Source: Variovorax sp. ZS18.2.2 (lineage in GTDB: Bacteria > Pseudomonadota > Gammaproteobacteria > Burkholderiales > Burkholderiaceae_C). From it: a stretch of 64,000 nt of DNA. The notes under the pieces are model-generated. The model was given only the letters and a program-made list of their open reading frames with translations, searched no databases and was not told the origin of the DNA. A program made the position numbers and the translations under genes. The DNA lies in the NCBI RefSeq assembly GCF_024701975.1, contig NZ_JANLNM010000010.1, forward strand, positions 186,001 through 250,000. Direction: 5' to 3'. Shown piece by piece: positions 43,949 to 52,371 of the stretch (positions are counted from its first letter, which is position 1; every line of letters begins with the position of its first letter).

Positions 43949-44623
43949 GTGCGTATCCTGCTGGTGGAAGACGAGCCCGAAATGGTGTCGGTGCTTCGCA
44001 CGGCGCTGCACAAGCGCGGCATCCTGATCGACCATGCCTGCACGCTGGCCGATGGCGCGCGCCATGTCCGCGCCACGTCCTACGACGCGCTGGTGCTCGA
44101 TCGCCGGCTGCCCGATGGCGACGGCCTTTCGCTGTTGTCGGACCTGCGCCGCGCCGGACAGCACGTGCCGGTGCTCATGCTCACGGCGCGCGATGCCCTC
44201 GACGACCGCGTGGCAGGGCTCGACGCGGGCGCCGACGACTACCTCGGCAAGCCCTTCGCGGTCGAGGAGCTGCTGGCACGGCTGCGCGCGCTGCTGCGCA
44301 GGCCCGCTACGGCACAGCCCGACATCTCGCGCATCCGAGACCTCGCGTTCGACTTCACGCACTGCGAGGCCAGCGTCGCGAACCACCGGCTCGACCTGCC
44401 GCGCCGCGAACTGCTGGCGCTTGAGACGCTGGTCCGGCGCGCCGGCCGCACCGTGCTGCGCGGCGCGCTCGAGCATGCCGTCTTCGGGCTGGACACCGAG
44501 ATCCAGTCCAACGCCCTCGACACCCATCTCTCACGCCTGCGCAAGAAGCTCGCGGAGCTCGGTGCGGGCGTCGAGATCTGCAGCATCCGCGGCGTCGGCT
44601 ACCTGCTGCGGCCCTTGCCATGA
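43949..44623 (+). CDS. OmpR/QseB-type response regulator
   Basis: 224 residues. The receiver domain has the acidic pair near residues 7-8 (LLVEDEPEM), the phospho-acceptor Asp51 (ALVLDRRLPDGDG), Thr in LMLTARDALDD and Lys in YLGKPFAVEEL. The C-terminal winged helix ends SNALDTHLSRLRKKL and IRGVGYLL. GTG 43949 is the start. It overlaps the histidine-kinase gene by ATGA, so the pair is one unit. Confidence 0.9.
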   Translation: MRILLVEDEPEMVSVLRTALHKRGILIDHACTLADGARHVRATSYDALVLDRRLPDGDGLSLLSDLRRAGQHVPVLMLTARDALDDRVAGLDAGADDYLGKPFAVEELLARLRALLRRPATAQPDISRIRDLAFDFTHCEASVANHRLDLPRRELLALETLVRRAGRTVLRGALEHAVFGLDTEIQSNALDTHLSRLRKKLAELGAGVEICSIRGVGYLLRPLP

Positions 44624-45999
44624 CCCCGGCATCGCCTTCGCTCAAGCGCCGGCTGATCCGCCAGCTGGTGCTGTTGCAAGTTGCGATCCAATTGCTGGTC
44701 ATCGGCACGCTGGCCGCATCGGGTTACCTGATCGACTTCAGCTCGCCAGAAAACACCGTCGAGATCCTGCAGGAGGCGGTGGCGCACGATGCGACCGGCA
44801 AGCTCATCGTGCGGTCGACCCAACGCCTGGTTACGCTGCGCGAGACCGTGCCACATCTCTGGTTCTCCATCCGCGACCACCAGGGCGGCCAAGTGGTGGA
44901 AGGCCGGATACCGTCCGAGTTCGCACGCATCGGCGACACACTAGACGCGGTGCGCCAGGCACGGCTGGGCTGGAATATCGGCGATCCGCCACGGCAGGCC
45001 GCGCGCATGCGCTGGGTGGACTCTGCCGCGGGCGACGTGCAGATACTCACCGGACCCGACAGCCCCGTCACCTGGCGCAACCTGGGCCTAGCGCTGTTGC
45101 TGCTCCTGGCCCAACTGGTGCTGCCGATCATGGCCATCACCATCACGGCCACGCTGCTGGCCACGCACTTCGTGGTGAAGCGGACCCTGGCCGGACTGAA
45201 CGCGGCCGCGGCGCGCGCCGGCCAGATCGACATCGACCAGCGCGGCGTTCGGCTGCCTTTGACCGATGTCCCTAACGAGGTGGCGACGCTGGTGGGCGCC
45301 TTCAACGACGCGCTACAGCGCCTCGACGACGGCTATGCGCGCCACGAGCGCTTCCTGGCCGATGCCGCGCACGAACTGCGCACGCCACTCGCGATCCTCA
45401 ACACCCGGCTCGAGAACCTGCCCGACAGTCCCGACAAGGTGCGGCTGCTGTCCGATGCCGCGCGGCTGTCGGTGCTGGCGGGACAACTGCTGGACCTGCA
45501 GCGGATGAAGGGCAGTGGCAGCCGGCTCCAGCGCGTCGATCTGCTGGAGCTGGCGCGCGACGTGGTCGCCGAGATGGCTCCGCTAGCGCTGGCCGCCGGT
45601 TACGAGATCTCGTTCGAGCCTGCGACCGAAGGCGTCGAAGCGGAAGGCGATCGCGATGCGCTGGCGCGCGCGCTGACCAACCTCGTGCAGAACGCGATCG
45701 ATCATGCCGGCGGCCAAGGCAGCGTGGTGGTGCGGGTCAATGCCGCCGGCAACATCGATGTGATCGACGACGGACCGGGTATTCCCTCGGCCTTGCGCGC
45801 GCAGGTTTTCAAACCCTTCTATCGCGTGCACGCCACTGGACCCGGTGCCGGGCTCGGGCTGAGTCTGGTACAGGAGATCGTGCAGATGCACCAAGGCGAT
45901 ATCTCGGTGCACGACGCGCCCAACGGCGGCGGCACGCAGTTCCGCATGCATTTGCCGCCGGTTCCGGCGGATCGCCTTCCCTCCTTGTCCCTTCGCTGA
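44620..45999 (+). CDS. sensor histidine kinase (QseC-like)
   Basis: 459 residues. Two membrane segments (about 14-34 and 151-176) frame a periplasmic sensor domain. A HAMP region precedes the H-box with His251 (FLADAAHELRTPLAIL), then N box LVQNAIDHA, and G boxes DDGPGIPSALR and GAGLGLSLVQEIV. It should phosphorylate the overlapping response regulator. Signal unknown; the fatty-acid-hydroxylase-like gene 8 bases downstream suggests an envelope-lipid link. Confidence 0.9.
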   Translation: MTPASPSLKRRLIRQLVLLQVAIQLLVIGTLAASGYLIDFSSPENTVEILQEAVAHDATGKLIVRSTQRLVTLRETVPHLWFSIRDHQGGQVVEGRIPSEFARIGDTLDAVRQARLGWNIGDPPRQAARMRWVDSAAGDVQILTGPDSPVTWRNLGLALLLLLAQLVLPIMAITITATLLATHFVVKRTLAGLNAAAARAGQIDIDQRGVRLPLTDVPNEVATLVGAFNDALQRLDDGYARHERFLADAAHELRTPLAILNTRLENLPDSPDKVRLLSDAARLSVLAGQLLDLQRMKGSGSRLQRVDLLELARDVVAEMAPLALAAGYEISFEPATEGVEAEGDRDALARALTNLVQNAIDHAGGQGSVVVRVNAAGNIDVIDDGPGIPSALRAQVFKPFYRVHATGPGAGLGLSLVQEIVQMHQGDISVHDAPNGGGTQFRMHLPPVPADRLPSLSLR

Positions 46000-46007
46000 G
46001 CACCCGC

Positions 46008-46997
46008 ATGAACACACCGGCTGGCGACATCCAGCGGCGGGTGCGCGCCGCGCTGCCATGGCTGCTGTGGCCCACTCTCTACGGGCTGGGTCTGTTCGGC
46101 GCCGGGCTGGCCTTCGCCAGCCACGCGCCGTTGTCGTGGTTCAACCTAGTCTACCTGTCGGTGGCGTTGGTGATCGCGGTGCTGGAACGCTGGATGCCGC
46201 ACGAGCTACGCTGGCTCGTCGACGACGGGGAGACCCCCTGCAATTTGGCCCACACCCTGCTCACCAAGGGCGGCGCACAGCTCGCCGCGGCAGCGGCAGC
46301 GAGCGCGCCCATGGCCGTGGCGACGATCGTCCGGCCGTCTGCCCCCGCAATGTTCGACCTCTGGCCCGCGCACTGGCCGCTGCTGGCACAGGTGGTGCTG
46401 GCGCTCGTGGTCGCCGAACTGGGCCTGTACTTCGCGCACCGTTCGGCCCACGAGTGGCCGCCGCTATGGCGCTTCCATGCGCTGCATCACAGCGTGCAGC
46501 GGCTCTGGGTGGTGAACACCGGGCGCTTTCACCTGATCGACAGCGCCTTCAAGGCCGCGCTCGGACAGATCCCGCTGTACCTGCTCGGTGCGCCGCTTGC
46601 AGTGTTCGCCTGGGTCGGCGCGGTCACCGCCATCACCGGACTGCTGACCCACTGCAACATCGAACTGCACACTGGCTGGCTCGACCGAATCTTCAGCACG
46701 CCCGCCCTCCACCGCTGGCACCACTCGAAGGTACTCGAGGAAGGAAACCGCAACTACGGCGAGAACCTCGTGCTATGGGACCTGCTGTTCGGTACCTACT
46801 TCCATCCTCCGCGGCGGCCACCGGCGGACATTGGCATCGACGGCCATGTCGCGCCCGGTTTCCTGGCCCAGCTGTTGCAGCCGCTGACTGCTTCTGGCGT
46901 CCGGCAGATCATGGGCACGGCGCCTCATCCTCGGCGCAACGGGCCATCGAACGCCCCCGGAACGGGGCGGGAACACTGCGGGCCTGACGAGAGCTGA
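46008..46997 (+). CDS. sterol desaturase/fatty acid hydroxylase-family membrane protein
   Basis: 329 residues. The di-iron His clusters are present in order: HRSAHEWPPLWRFHALHHS (about 144-162), HCNIELH (about 216-222), and HRWHHSK (about 235-241). Four or five hydrophobic segments precede and separate them. Such enzymes hydroxylate or desaturate membrane lipids using O2. The C-terminus runs into a tandem 10-bp repeat that holds the stop. It is 8 bases after the kinase gene and likely in its operon. Confidence 0.85.
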   Translation: MNTPAGDIQRRVRAALPWLLWPTLYGLGLFGAGLAFASHAPLSWFNLVYLSVALVIAVLERWMPHELRWLVDDGETPCNLAHTLLTKGGAQLAAAAAASAPMAVATIVRPSAPAMFDLWPAHWPLLAQVVLALVVAELGLYFAHRSAHEWPPLWRFHALHHSVQRLWVVNTGRFHLIDSAFKAALGQIPLYLLGAPLAVFAWVGAVTAITGLLTHCNIELHTGWLDRIFSTPALHRWHHSKVLEEGNRNYGENLVLWDLLFGTYFHPPRRPPADIGIDGHVAPGFLAQLLQPLTASGVRQIMGTAPHPRRNGPSNAPGTGREHCGPDES

Positions 46998-47020
46998 CGA
47001 GAGCTGACGAGAGCTGACGG
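46985..47020. repeat. tandem 10-bp repeat at the end of the hydroxylase gene
   Basis: The unit GAGCTGACGA repeats three times (46991-47020), the last base diverging, after a partial unit at 46985-46990. The gene's stop TGA (46995-46997) lies in the first unit. Copy-number change here would not alter the protein beyond this stop. Confidence 0.7.
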
Positions 47021-47269
47021 AACACGGTGGTCCCGCCCCGCTGAAAGGTCCGACCATCATGGATCAATGCCCAAATTACCCAAAATTTCCGCCGCACCTC
47101 TGCCGAGCGGCGAACACTTCGACGAATGCCCCTTCAATTTTGCAAAATCCACCCACCTCGACCTACCTTCATACCGACGAGGCGAAGCGAGCGGGCCAGC
47201 TGCGCGAGGCCTTCGGCGGCCAGCGGCGATAGAGCCGCGGAAAAAAATCTGCTTAGGGCTTACAACCCC

Positions 47270-47640
47270 TGACGGTACCTGCACGGGCAGTGGCCCAAGT
47301 TCTTGCGCTTCCTGCACAACGGCACATGGCCGCTAGACTCCAACCCGGTGGAAAACGCGATCAGACCCTTCGTCGTCGGAAGACGGTCGTGGTTGTTCGC
47401 CGACACCGTCGGCGGCGCCAACGCAAGCGCAAACCTTTATTCGCTGATTGAGACAGCCAAGGCCAACAGCATTGAGCCCTATCGCTATCTCGCCGCGCTC
47501 TTCAAGAAGCTGCCTCTGGCGCAGACCGTCGACGACTACGAGGCGTTGCTGCCTGGAACATCGAACTCGGCGTAGCGTAGACCGTCCGCACACGTCGGGT
47601 CCAACACCACGCGCAAGGGCGTGATTTATTGACTGCTTAC
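47270..47640 (+). pseudogene. IS66-family transposase C-terminal relic with right terminal repeat
   Basis: The frame encodes the conserved TnpC end: WPLDSNPVENAIRPFVVGRR, then SWLFADTVGGANASANLYSL and YRYLAALFKKLPLAQTVDDY. Before this, only HGQWPKFLRFLH is preserved. The last residues (GTSNSA) reflect a 1-base shift from the usual PWNIEL. GTAAGCAGTC read from 47,640 on the minus strand starts with GTAA, the typical IS66 terminus, and marks the element boundary. Upstream bases 47,021-47,269 hold no recognisable gene. Confidence 0.82.
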
Positions 47641-47756
47641 CCCTGATGCGTTTGCCGAACTTGATGTACAGCTCGACCGCTCGAATTCTGTCTTCGTATG
47701 AATACATGAACTACCTCCTGGTAGTCCAAGTTTTTGTCCGCATCCCCGGTGGCTCA
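47641..47756 (-). pseudogene. IS3-family left end and OrfA start, interrupted by IS66
   Basis: On the minus strand TGAGCCACCGGGG at 47,756 is a plausible IS3 terminus. GGAGG lies 6 bases before ATG 47,707, and MYSYEDRIRAVELYIKFGKR is the conserved N-terminus of an IS3-family OrfA. The frame is cut after about 22 residues exactly where the IS66 terminus begins, so IS66 inserted into this copy. Confidence 0.82.
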
Positions 47757-48160
47757 GTTCTACTTCGGCGCGGACACTGCTGAATCGGCTTGCTCGTCGT
47801 AGCGGGAATCTTTGCCATGCGGCGATGGTGGCACTTCCTGGTCTCACGCTCTGTGCGCTACCCCACACAAGGGCTGGACGCGCAGCGCAGATCGCCGTTG
47901 GCGAATGAAGTGAAGCAGCGCGCTATCGCCGCAGGCCGCCAGTGATGTGGCAGAAGTTCAGCGATCTGGCTATCGCGATGCATCGGCATTCACGCCGTCG
48001 CTCTGCGCGAACGGCAAGCAACGGCCCCATCGTGGCCCGCATCACCGACGACGGCATGGCAGCACTCGACCGATTGTGAGAGGTAGGGCAGAAGCAGTGG
48101 AAAGCTCGAGCGCGATAACCGCACCGTGCCAAGCCGACGCGGCCCGATTGGCCACCGCGA
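47757..48160. other. 404-base gap, nothing recognisable
   Basis: Open frames here are short and show no family motif or clear ribosome-binding site. The region lies just outside the IS3 terminus and may be decayed cargo. Confidence 0.5.
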
Positions 48161-48427
48161 CTATTCCCGCGGGATAGTGTCCGTGTCGCCTCTGTGAGCA
48201 CGAGCCGCCCAATCGGCCGTCCACGCTCGACACTGCTCCCGCAAATGGTCGATGGCAAATTGGTTGGTGGTTTCTCGGCGGACGGAGACCAATTTGCAAT
48301 GCAACTTGCCCTGCTTTTGGATCTCTGCAATGCCGACGAACATGCCATCCTCGGCGTCTCGAGAAATGAAATACAGGAAACTCCACCCATCGTGGAACTC
48401 TTGATCCGTTGGCATTGTCTCGTCCAT
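48161..48427 (-). CDS. small hypothetical protein
   Basis: 88 residues from ATG 48427 (MDETMPTDQEFHDGWSFLYF). It has a regular amphipathic composition with hydrophobic strands (SFLYFISRD, DGMFVGIAEI, KLHCKLVSV) and a helical C-terminus, which favours real coding over a shadow. A longer frame from 48,532 adds an unlikely Cys/Ala-rich N-terminus. The function is unknown. No partner gene is evident. Confidence 0.5.
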   Translation of the reverse strand: MDETMPTDQEFHDGWSFLYFISRDAEDGMFVGIAEIQKQGKLHCKLVSVRRETTNQFAIDHLREQCRAWTADWAARAHRGDTDTIPRE

Positions 48428-48726
48428 GGCTTCATCACGTTGAGAGGTTGGCGCGCATCCTTTTGCAGCGCGGCTCGGTCGGGCGTGGAATAGCACCATA
48501 GCACCACACTGCCGGATATGTCGGAAGACCACTTGCCCTGACTCCGCTTGGTCTCAGCTAAAAACGGCCAGCCGTTGCAAGGGAGTCAGCTCCTAGCGCT
48601 TGGCCCGGTTGCTGCGCCGCGCGTCAAGATGGGACGACCAGTCGCTTACGCGAATCCTGCGCGATCGCTAATGCAAGCAAGATTCGAGGCGAGTTTTTCA
48701 ACACAATCGGCCAGAAGCAGCCGCTC
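48428..48726. other. intergenic stretch upstream of the phosphotransferase gene
   Basis: About 300 bases with no gene I can support. It must hold the promoters of the small hypothetical gene (minus) and of the phosphotransferase (plus). Confidence 0.5.
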
Positions 48727-49782
48727 ATGGCTTTTCAAGGAATCACATTGGACAGTTTGATTTTGGAGCGTTTGCTCGCCCCGACAGACCTGATGCAACA
48801 GATTGCACGGCACGTTCAGCTGGACGGTGCCCTGCTGCTATCGGCAGAACCAAGAGATGTCGATGCTCCTGGCTACCTCTCTGACTTGGCTGGGGTGACG
48901 CTGACGTGGACCGGCCGGAATGACGCACCGACTCGCGCTGTGCTGAAGGTGTCTCATGCCGGATTTGGTCAGCCGGAACTGCCGTTCTACGAGAACGTGG
49001 CGAAGCGCTTGAACTGCCCCGTCGTGCCCGATTTCTACGGCGGTGGAATTGACGAATCGACGGGGCGAACATGGCTGCTGATGGAGGACCTGTCTGCCTC
49101 GCACGAGCGCCCCAGCGATGCCCCGTTGCCGCCGAGCTTCGCGCGAAACGTTCAGATCGTGGAAGCATTGGCACGGTTTCATGCCGCCGGATGGAATAAG
49201 GATGGCTGGCACGACATGGGCCCGACGATGTGGGCGCGGCTTCGATCGTCAGATTGGCTTGAGGCCGGATGCGATCAGCTGTTCGCTCAAGCTGGTGACG
49301 CGGTAGACGACCGCACACGAAATGCCTATGCGCGATTCCGACTCGGCTTTCCTGCGCTCATTGAGCAGGCCGAGCGGCTCCGGGGGAGGACGCTCATTCA
49401 TGGGGATGCCCACGTCTGGAACTGGATGTTGCCGCGCGAGGGCATAAATGACGAGCCGAAGCTTCTCGACTGGGACGGGTGGCATCTCGGCGTCGGTGCC
49501 TGGGACCTTGCATACATGATGGCAGTGCAGTGGGACCGTGGAGTACGCCAACGCTTCGAGATGCCGCTGCTGGATCGCTATCACACGGCACTCTCTGCTT
49601 CGGGGGTTACAGGCTATTCGCGCGAGACGCTTCAAGAAGACTATCGGCTCGCGGTCCTCTTGCATATGCGCACGCCCATCGCGCGATTTGTAAGGAAGAT
49701 GTCCGCGTATGTATGGTGGCCGCAGCTCACCCGCATTCAGGACGCGGTGGACGATCTTCGGTGCCTTGATTTGGTGACCTGA
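48727..49782 (+). CDS. aminoglycoside-phosphotransferase-family protein
   Basis: 351 residues with the kinase-like APH fold. The Brenner motif LIHGDAHVWNWM (catalytic Asp, Mg-binding Asn) and LLDWDGWHLG (metal Asp) are intact, and TWLLMEDLSASHERP is the hinge. The N-terminal 75 residues include the nucleotide-binding beta strands (AVLKVSHAG). Such proteins phosphorylate small hydroxyl compounds, and only some confer antibiotic resistance, so the substrate stays open. ATG 48727. Confidence 0.82.
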   Translation: MAFQGITLDSLILERLLAPTDLMQQIARHVQLDGALLLSAEPRDVDAPGYLSDLAGVTLTWTGRNDAPTRAVLKVSHAGFGQPELPFYENVAKRLNCPVVPDFYGGGIDESTGRTWLLMEDLSASHERPSDAPLPPSFARNVQIVEALARFHAAGWNKDGWHDMGPTMWARLRSSDWLEAGCDQLFAQAGDAVDDRTRNAYARFRLGFPALIEQAERLRGRTLIHGDAHVWNWMLPREGINDEPKLLDWDGWHLGVGAWDLAYMMAVQWDRGVRQRFEMPLLDRYHTALSASGVTGYSRETLQEDYRLAVLLHMRTPIARFVRKMSAYVWWPQLTRIQDAVDDLRCLDLVT

Positions 49783-49817
49783 AAGCGATGCAACGACCGC
49801 TTTCGGCAATATCCAGC

Positions 49818-49840
49818 GGCAGGTTAGGGCCTGACCTGCC
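49818..49840. other. hairpin between convergent genes
   Basis: GGCAGGT (49818-49824) pairs perfectly with ACCTGCC (49834-49840) in the 98-base space between the phosphotransferase and GNAT gene ends. Lacking a T-run, it is only a weak terminator candidate. Confidence 0.35.
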
Positions 49841-49880
49841 GTTCGACCTTTCCGAGAGCGGTAGTTGCTATCACATGCCC

Positions 49881-50672
49881 TCAGGGCCGCACACCGTGGA
49901 AGGTCTGAACCTCGACTCGCGGTTCAAAGCCTAGTTTCTCGGCCAAGGCCACGGAAGGCTGGTTGTCGGTCCAGCAATCCCAATTTGGGTCAAGGCCATG
50001 CTGCAGGCAGTCCTCGATGAACGCACGCGCCATCAACGTACCAAGCCCTCTGCGTTGGTGCCCCTCAACGGTCAGGATGTCAATGTCATGATGACCTTGC
50101 CAAGCGAACGCCGTGTAGCACATGCCGACGATGGCATCGTTGTGCAGAGCGCAAAAGCCGATGCCGTGCTGTGCAAATGCCGCAGCCGACTTCCAATAGC
50201 TGCGGCTGTATGGATTCGCCACGTCTCGTATCTGCTGCATCAACGGCTCATCAATCCGACGAATTTCATACCCCGTCGGAACACCTTCCACACGGCCACC
50301 ATGTTGGATGAACTTTGCACGGTTGAAGTCGAAGTCGAAACGCCGCCGCCTTTTCGTGGCGCTCCCGAGAAAGCCCTCCAACACGGGCTCCCACGCCTCG
50401 GGAAATGCATACAAGATGAAATAGTCCGAGCCGTGGTATTCGAGTAGCCACTGGCACACCTGCTTGGCAAAAACGAAGTCGTCAACGATACCGGCGACCG
50501 TACATGCGCCGTTGTTGTAGACGAGGGCCGCGGTTGGCCTTGCTAGGTCGTTCGCAAACGCCCTGCCATGCCCGATGCCTGCAATGACCGAGTTGGGAAC
50601 GCTAAGACCGTACGGAAGACTATCGAAAAAGGAAGCGACACGATGGTATTCCGAAGGATTCAGTTCGAGCAT
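49881..50672 (-). CDS. GNAT-family N-acetyltransferase
   Basis: 263 residues. The C-terminal GNAT core has IVGMCYTAFAWQGHHDIDIL, the acetyl-CoA loop RRGLGTLMARAFIEDCL and NQPSVALAEKLGFEP. The N-terminal ~130 residues form a second domain with a hydrophobic core (DYFILYAFPEAWEPVLEGFL), as in the GNAT_acetyltran family. I chose ATG 50672 (MLELNPSEYHRV); longer upstream starts add low-complexity residues. Acceptor unknown. Confidence 0.82.
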   Translation of the reverse strand: MLELNPSEYHRVASFFDSLPYGLSVPNSVIAGIGHGRAFANDLARPTAALVYNNGACTVAGIVDDFVFAKQVCQWLLEYHGSDYFILYAFPEAWEPVLEGFLGSATKRRRRFDFDFNRAKFIQHGGRVEGVPTGYEIRRIDEPLMQQIRDVANPYSRSYWKSAAAFAQHGIGFCALHNDAIVGMCYTAFAWQGHHDIDILTVEGHQRRGLGTLMARAFIEDCLQHGLDPNWDCWTDNQPSVALAEKLGFEPRVEVQTFHGVRP

Positions 50673-50763
50673 TTGATGTGGCTGAGTCGATAGTTGAAGG
50701 GCTGCTTTTCGCCGAGTGTGCCCGACGCAGCGACCGACCGGTGATGGCCGGAAGGCGCTGATA

Positions 50764-51165
50764 CTAGCCGCCGCGAACACCGATGGCGCTCCGCAGCCTG
50801 CCAAGGTCCGGCGCATCGGACTCGACGAAGAAGAGGTCCTCGGTGACACCCGTCACGTTGTCGGCAATGCCGATGACGAACTCGCGGGCGAATGTCGAGT
50901 GCAGCTTCGCCAAGCACCCGGCGACGCGCTCAACGTCTCCGAACCATCCTTCAGGCTCGTTGCCTGAGTCTGGTAGTGCCAAGTTGATGCCAAGGTCCCA
51001 GTCGGGCAAGTCATCAGGGTGACTGGCGGACACTTCCGTCTTCTGATTTACGACGGTCGGCCTTGATGTGACCCAGCCTGGCGCTGCGGCAAGCTCGACA
51101 AGCCTTTCCTCGATGGGCGCGGCGACGTCTTCTAGGTCAGAGCCGTCTAACTGGGATAGCGTTCA
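50764..51165 (-). pseudogene. coding remnant without a usable start codon
   Basis: Open on the minus strand from a stop near 51,166 to the TGA at 50,764. The frame reads LSQLDGSDLEDVAAPIEERL, then WVTSRPTVVNQKTEVSAS, DDLPDWDLGINLALPDSG and FVIGIADNVTGVTEDLFFVE, a composition of a genuine protein. No ATG, GTG or TTG occurs before the GTG at 51,033, which would skip about 40 well-formed residues. The true N-terminus was probably lost by a deletion. I recognise no family. Confidence 0.5.
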
Positions 51166-51752
51166 CGGTCAGGCAGAAGCATCAGAACGAGAATCCGATT
51201 CAGCAATATCACGCACAACGGCTTTGGTTGGGAGAGTGAATCCAGTACCGATGGCGGGAAGACGTGGACACGAATCGCCTCGCTTGTGGCAACTCGGGCG
51301 GAGACGAGATAGACAGAGTGCGGCCAGCTCTGCTGGCCCGATGCTCACCGGCACGACGCTCGCGCACGGCCACGTGAGCACGGCGTTACTGCGCCAGGCA
51401 CGCCGGCGCGGCACGATCGAAGTGCCCCGTTCACGTTGCCGAAGCGCCGCGGCTACTTCGCGCTTACCCAAGAGGTCGCCGGGTGGATCGCCCAGGTGCA
51501 CTTCGCGGCCGCCGAGTTCCCCATCCGTTCGTCGAAGAAAGGAGACCTCGGAAGCAGCCCAAGTTCAACCACCCCCTGATCCTGCCCAGAAACGCAAAAA
51601 GCCTGAGGCGGCAATCTCGGGCTTCAAGCTTCGGCTCCAGAGCCGTACGGCTAGCCATTGCGTCTTGACAAAGTGGGTCTCGGGCATGAAGGCCAGACTT
51701 CCACGACCAGAAGTGAAAGTTGTGCGGGGCCTTCCATGGTCGCTCTCGTCCA
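51166..51752. other. 587-base gap, no gene supported
   Basis: Long frames on both strands are Arg/Ser/Pro-rich and lack motifs. A short stretch near 51,440-51,540 reads RGYFALTQEVAGWIAQVHFA in one frame, which might be a fragment of a broken gene, but I cannot identify it. Confidence 0.45.
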
Positions 51753-52322
51753 CTACTTCTCTGTCGTCACCGCTCGCGCCAGGAATTCCGGGTCGTAGCC
51801 AGGCAGCAGCCCGTCAATGATCAACTGCGCCAGTCCATGAATCATGGACCAGGCGCGAAGCATCGCCAGCCTGTTGTCGGACGATGCGGGAGAGGTCACT
51901 GCACTGCGGAAGCCCACCGATGCGCGCTCGACGGCGGCCAGCAATTCAGGATGGCGCTCGCGCTCCGCGACGGAGGTGCCGAACATCAATCGAAAGCGGC
52001 CTGGACGCGCCACCGCAAAGCGCACGTAGGCTTGGCCCATGGCAGTCAGAGGCTCCTCTGAATTGTTCGATGCCGCCTCGGCCAAAGCGGCTGCAAATGC
52101 GTCGAATCCACGTACGGCCAAGGCTGCTTGCATCGACTCCTTGTCGGCAAAGTGCCTATAGGCGGCGGTGGCAGAAACGCCCGCGCGCCGAGCAGCTTCG
52201 CGCAAGCTGACGGCCTCGGGCCCGCCTTCGTCCAACAGACGATCGGCCACATCCAGCAACGCGGTGCGAAGGTCTCCGTGATGGTAGGTCTCGCGCGAGT
52301 TCGGCGTATAGGAGGTCGACAT
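51753..52322 (-). CDS. TetR-family transcriptional regulator
   Basis: 189 residues. The N-terminal HTH (HGDLRTALLDVADRLLDEGG, then VSLREAARRAGVSATAAYRH) is followed by the TetR_C_33-like helical ligand domain. It is divergent from the glycosyltransferase gene with only 49 bases between starts, so it almost certainly represses both. The inducer is unknown. Confidence 0.88.
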   Translation of the reverse strand: MSTSYTPNSRETYHHGDLRTALLDVADRLLDEGGPEAVSLREAARRAGVSATAAYRHFADKESMQAALAVRGFDAFAAALAEAASNNSEEPLTAMGQAYVRFAVARPGRFRLMFGTSVAERERHPELLAAVERASVGFRSAVTSPASSDNRLAMLRAWSMIHGLAQLIIDGLLPGYDPEFLARAVTTEK

Positions 52323-52371
52323 CGTTTATATTATCCAAAGTTAACACACGTACACATTGAGGGATTTTGCC

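Noticed and set aside
48727..49782. Calling the phosphotransferase an antibiotic-resistance gene
   Set aside because: Only the general APH fold is visible; no subgroup signature links it to a given aminoglycoside or macrolide.
49783..49880. The region after the phosphotransferase gene as an integron attC site
   Set aside because: A short 7-bp hairpin is present, but the paired RYYYAAC/GTTRRRY boxes of attC are not, and no integrase was seen.
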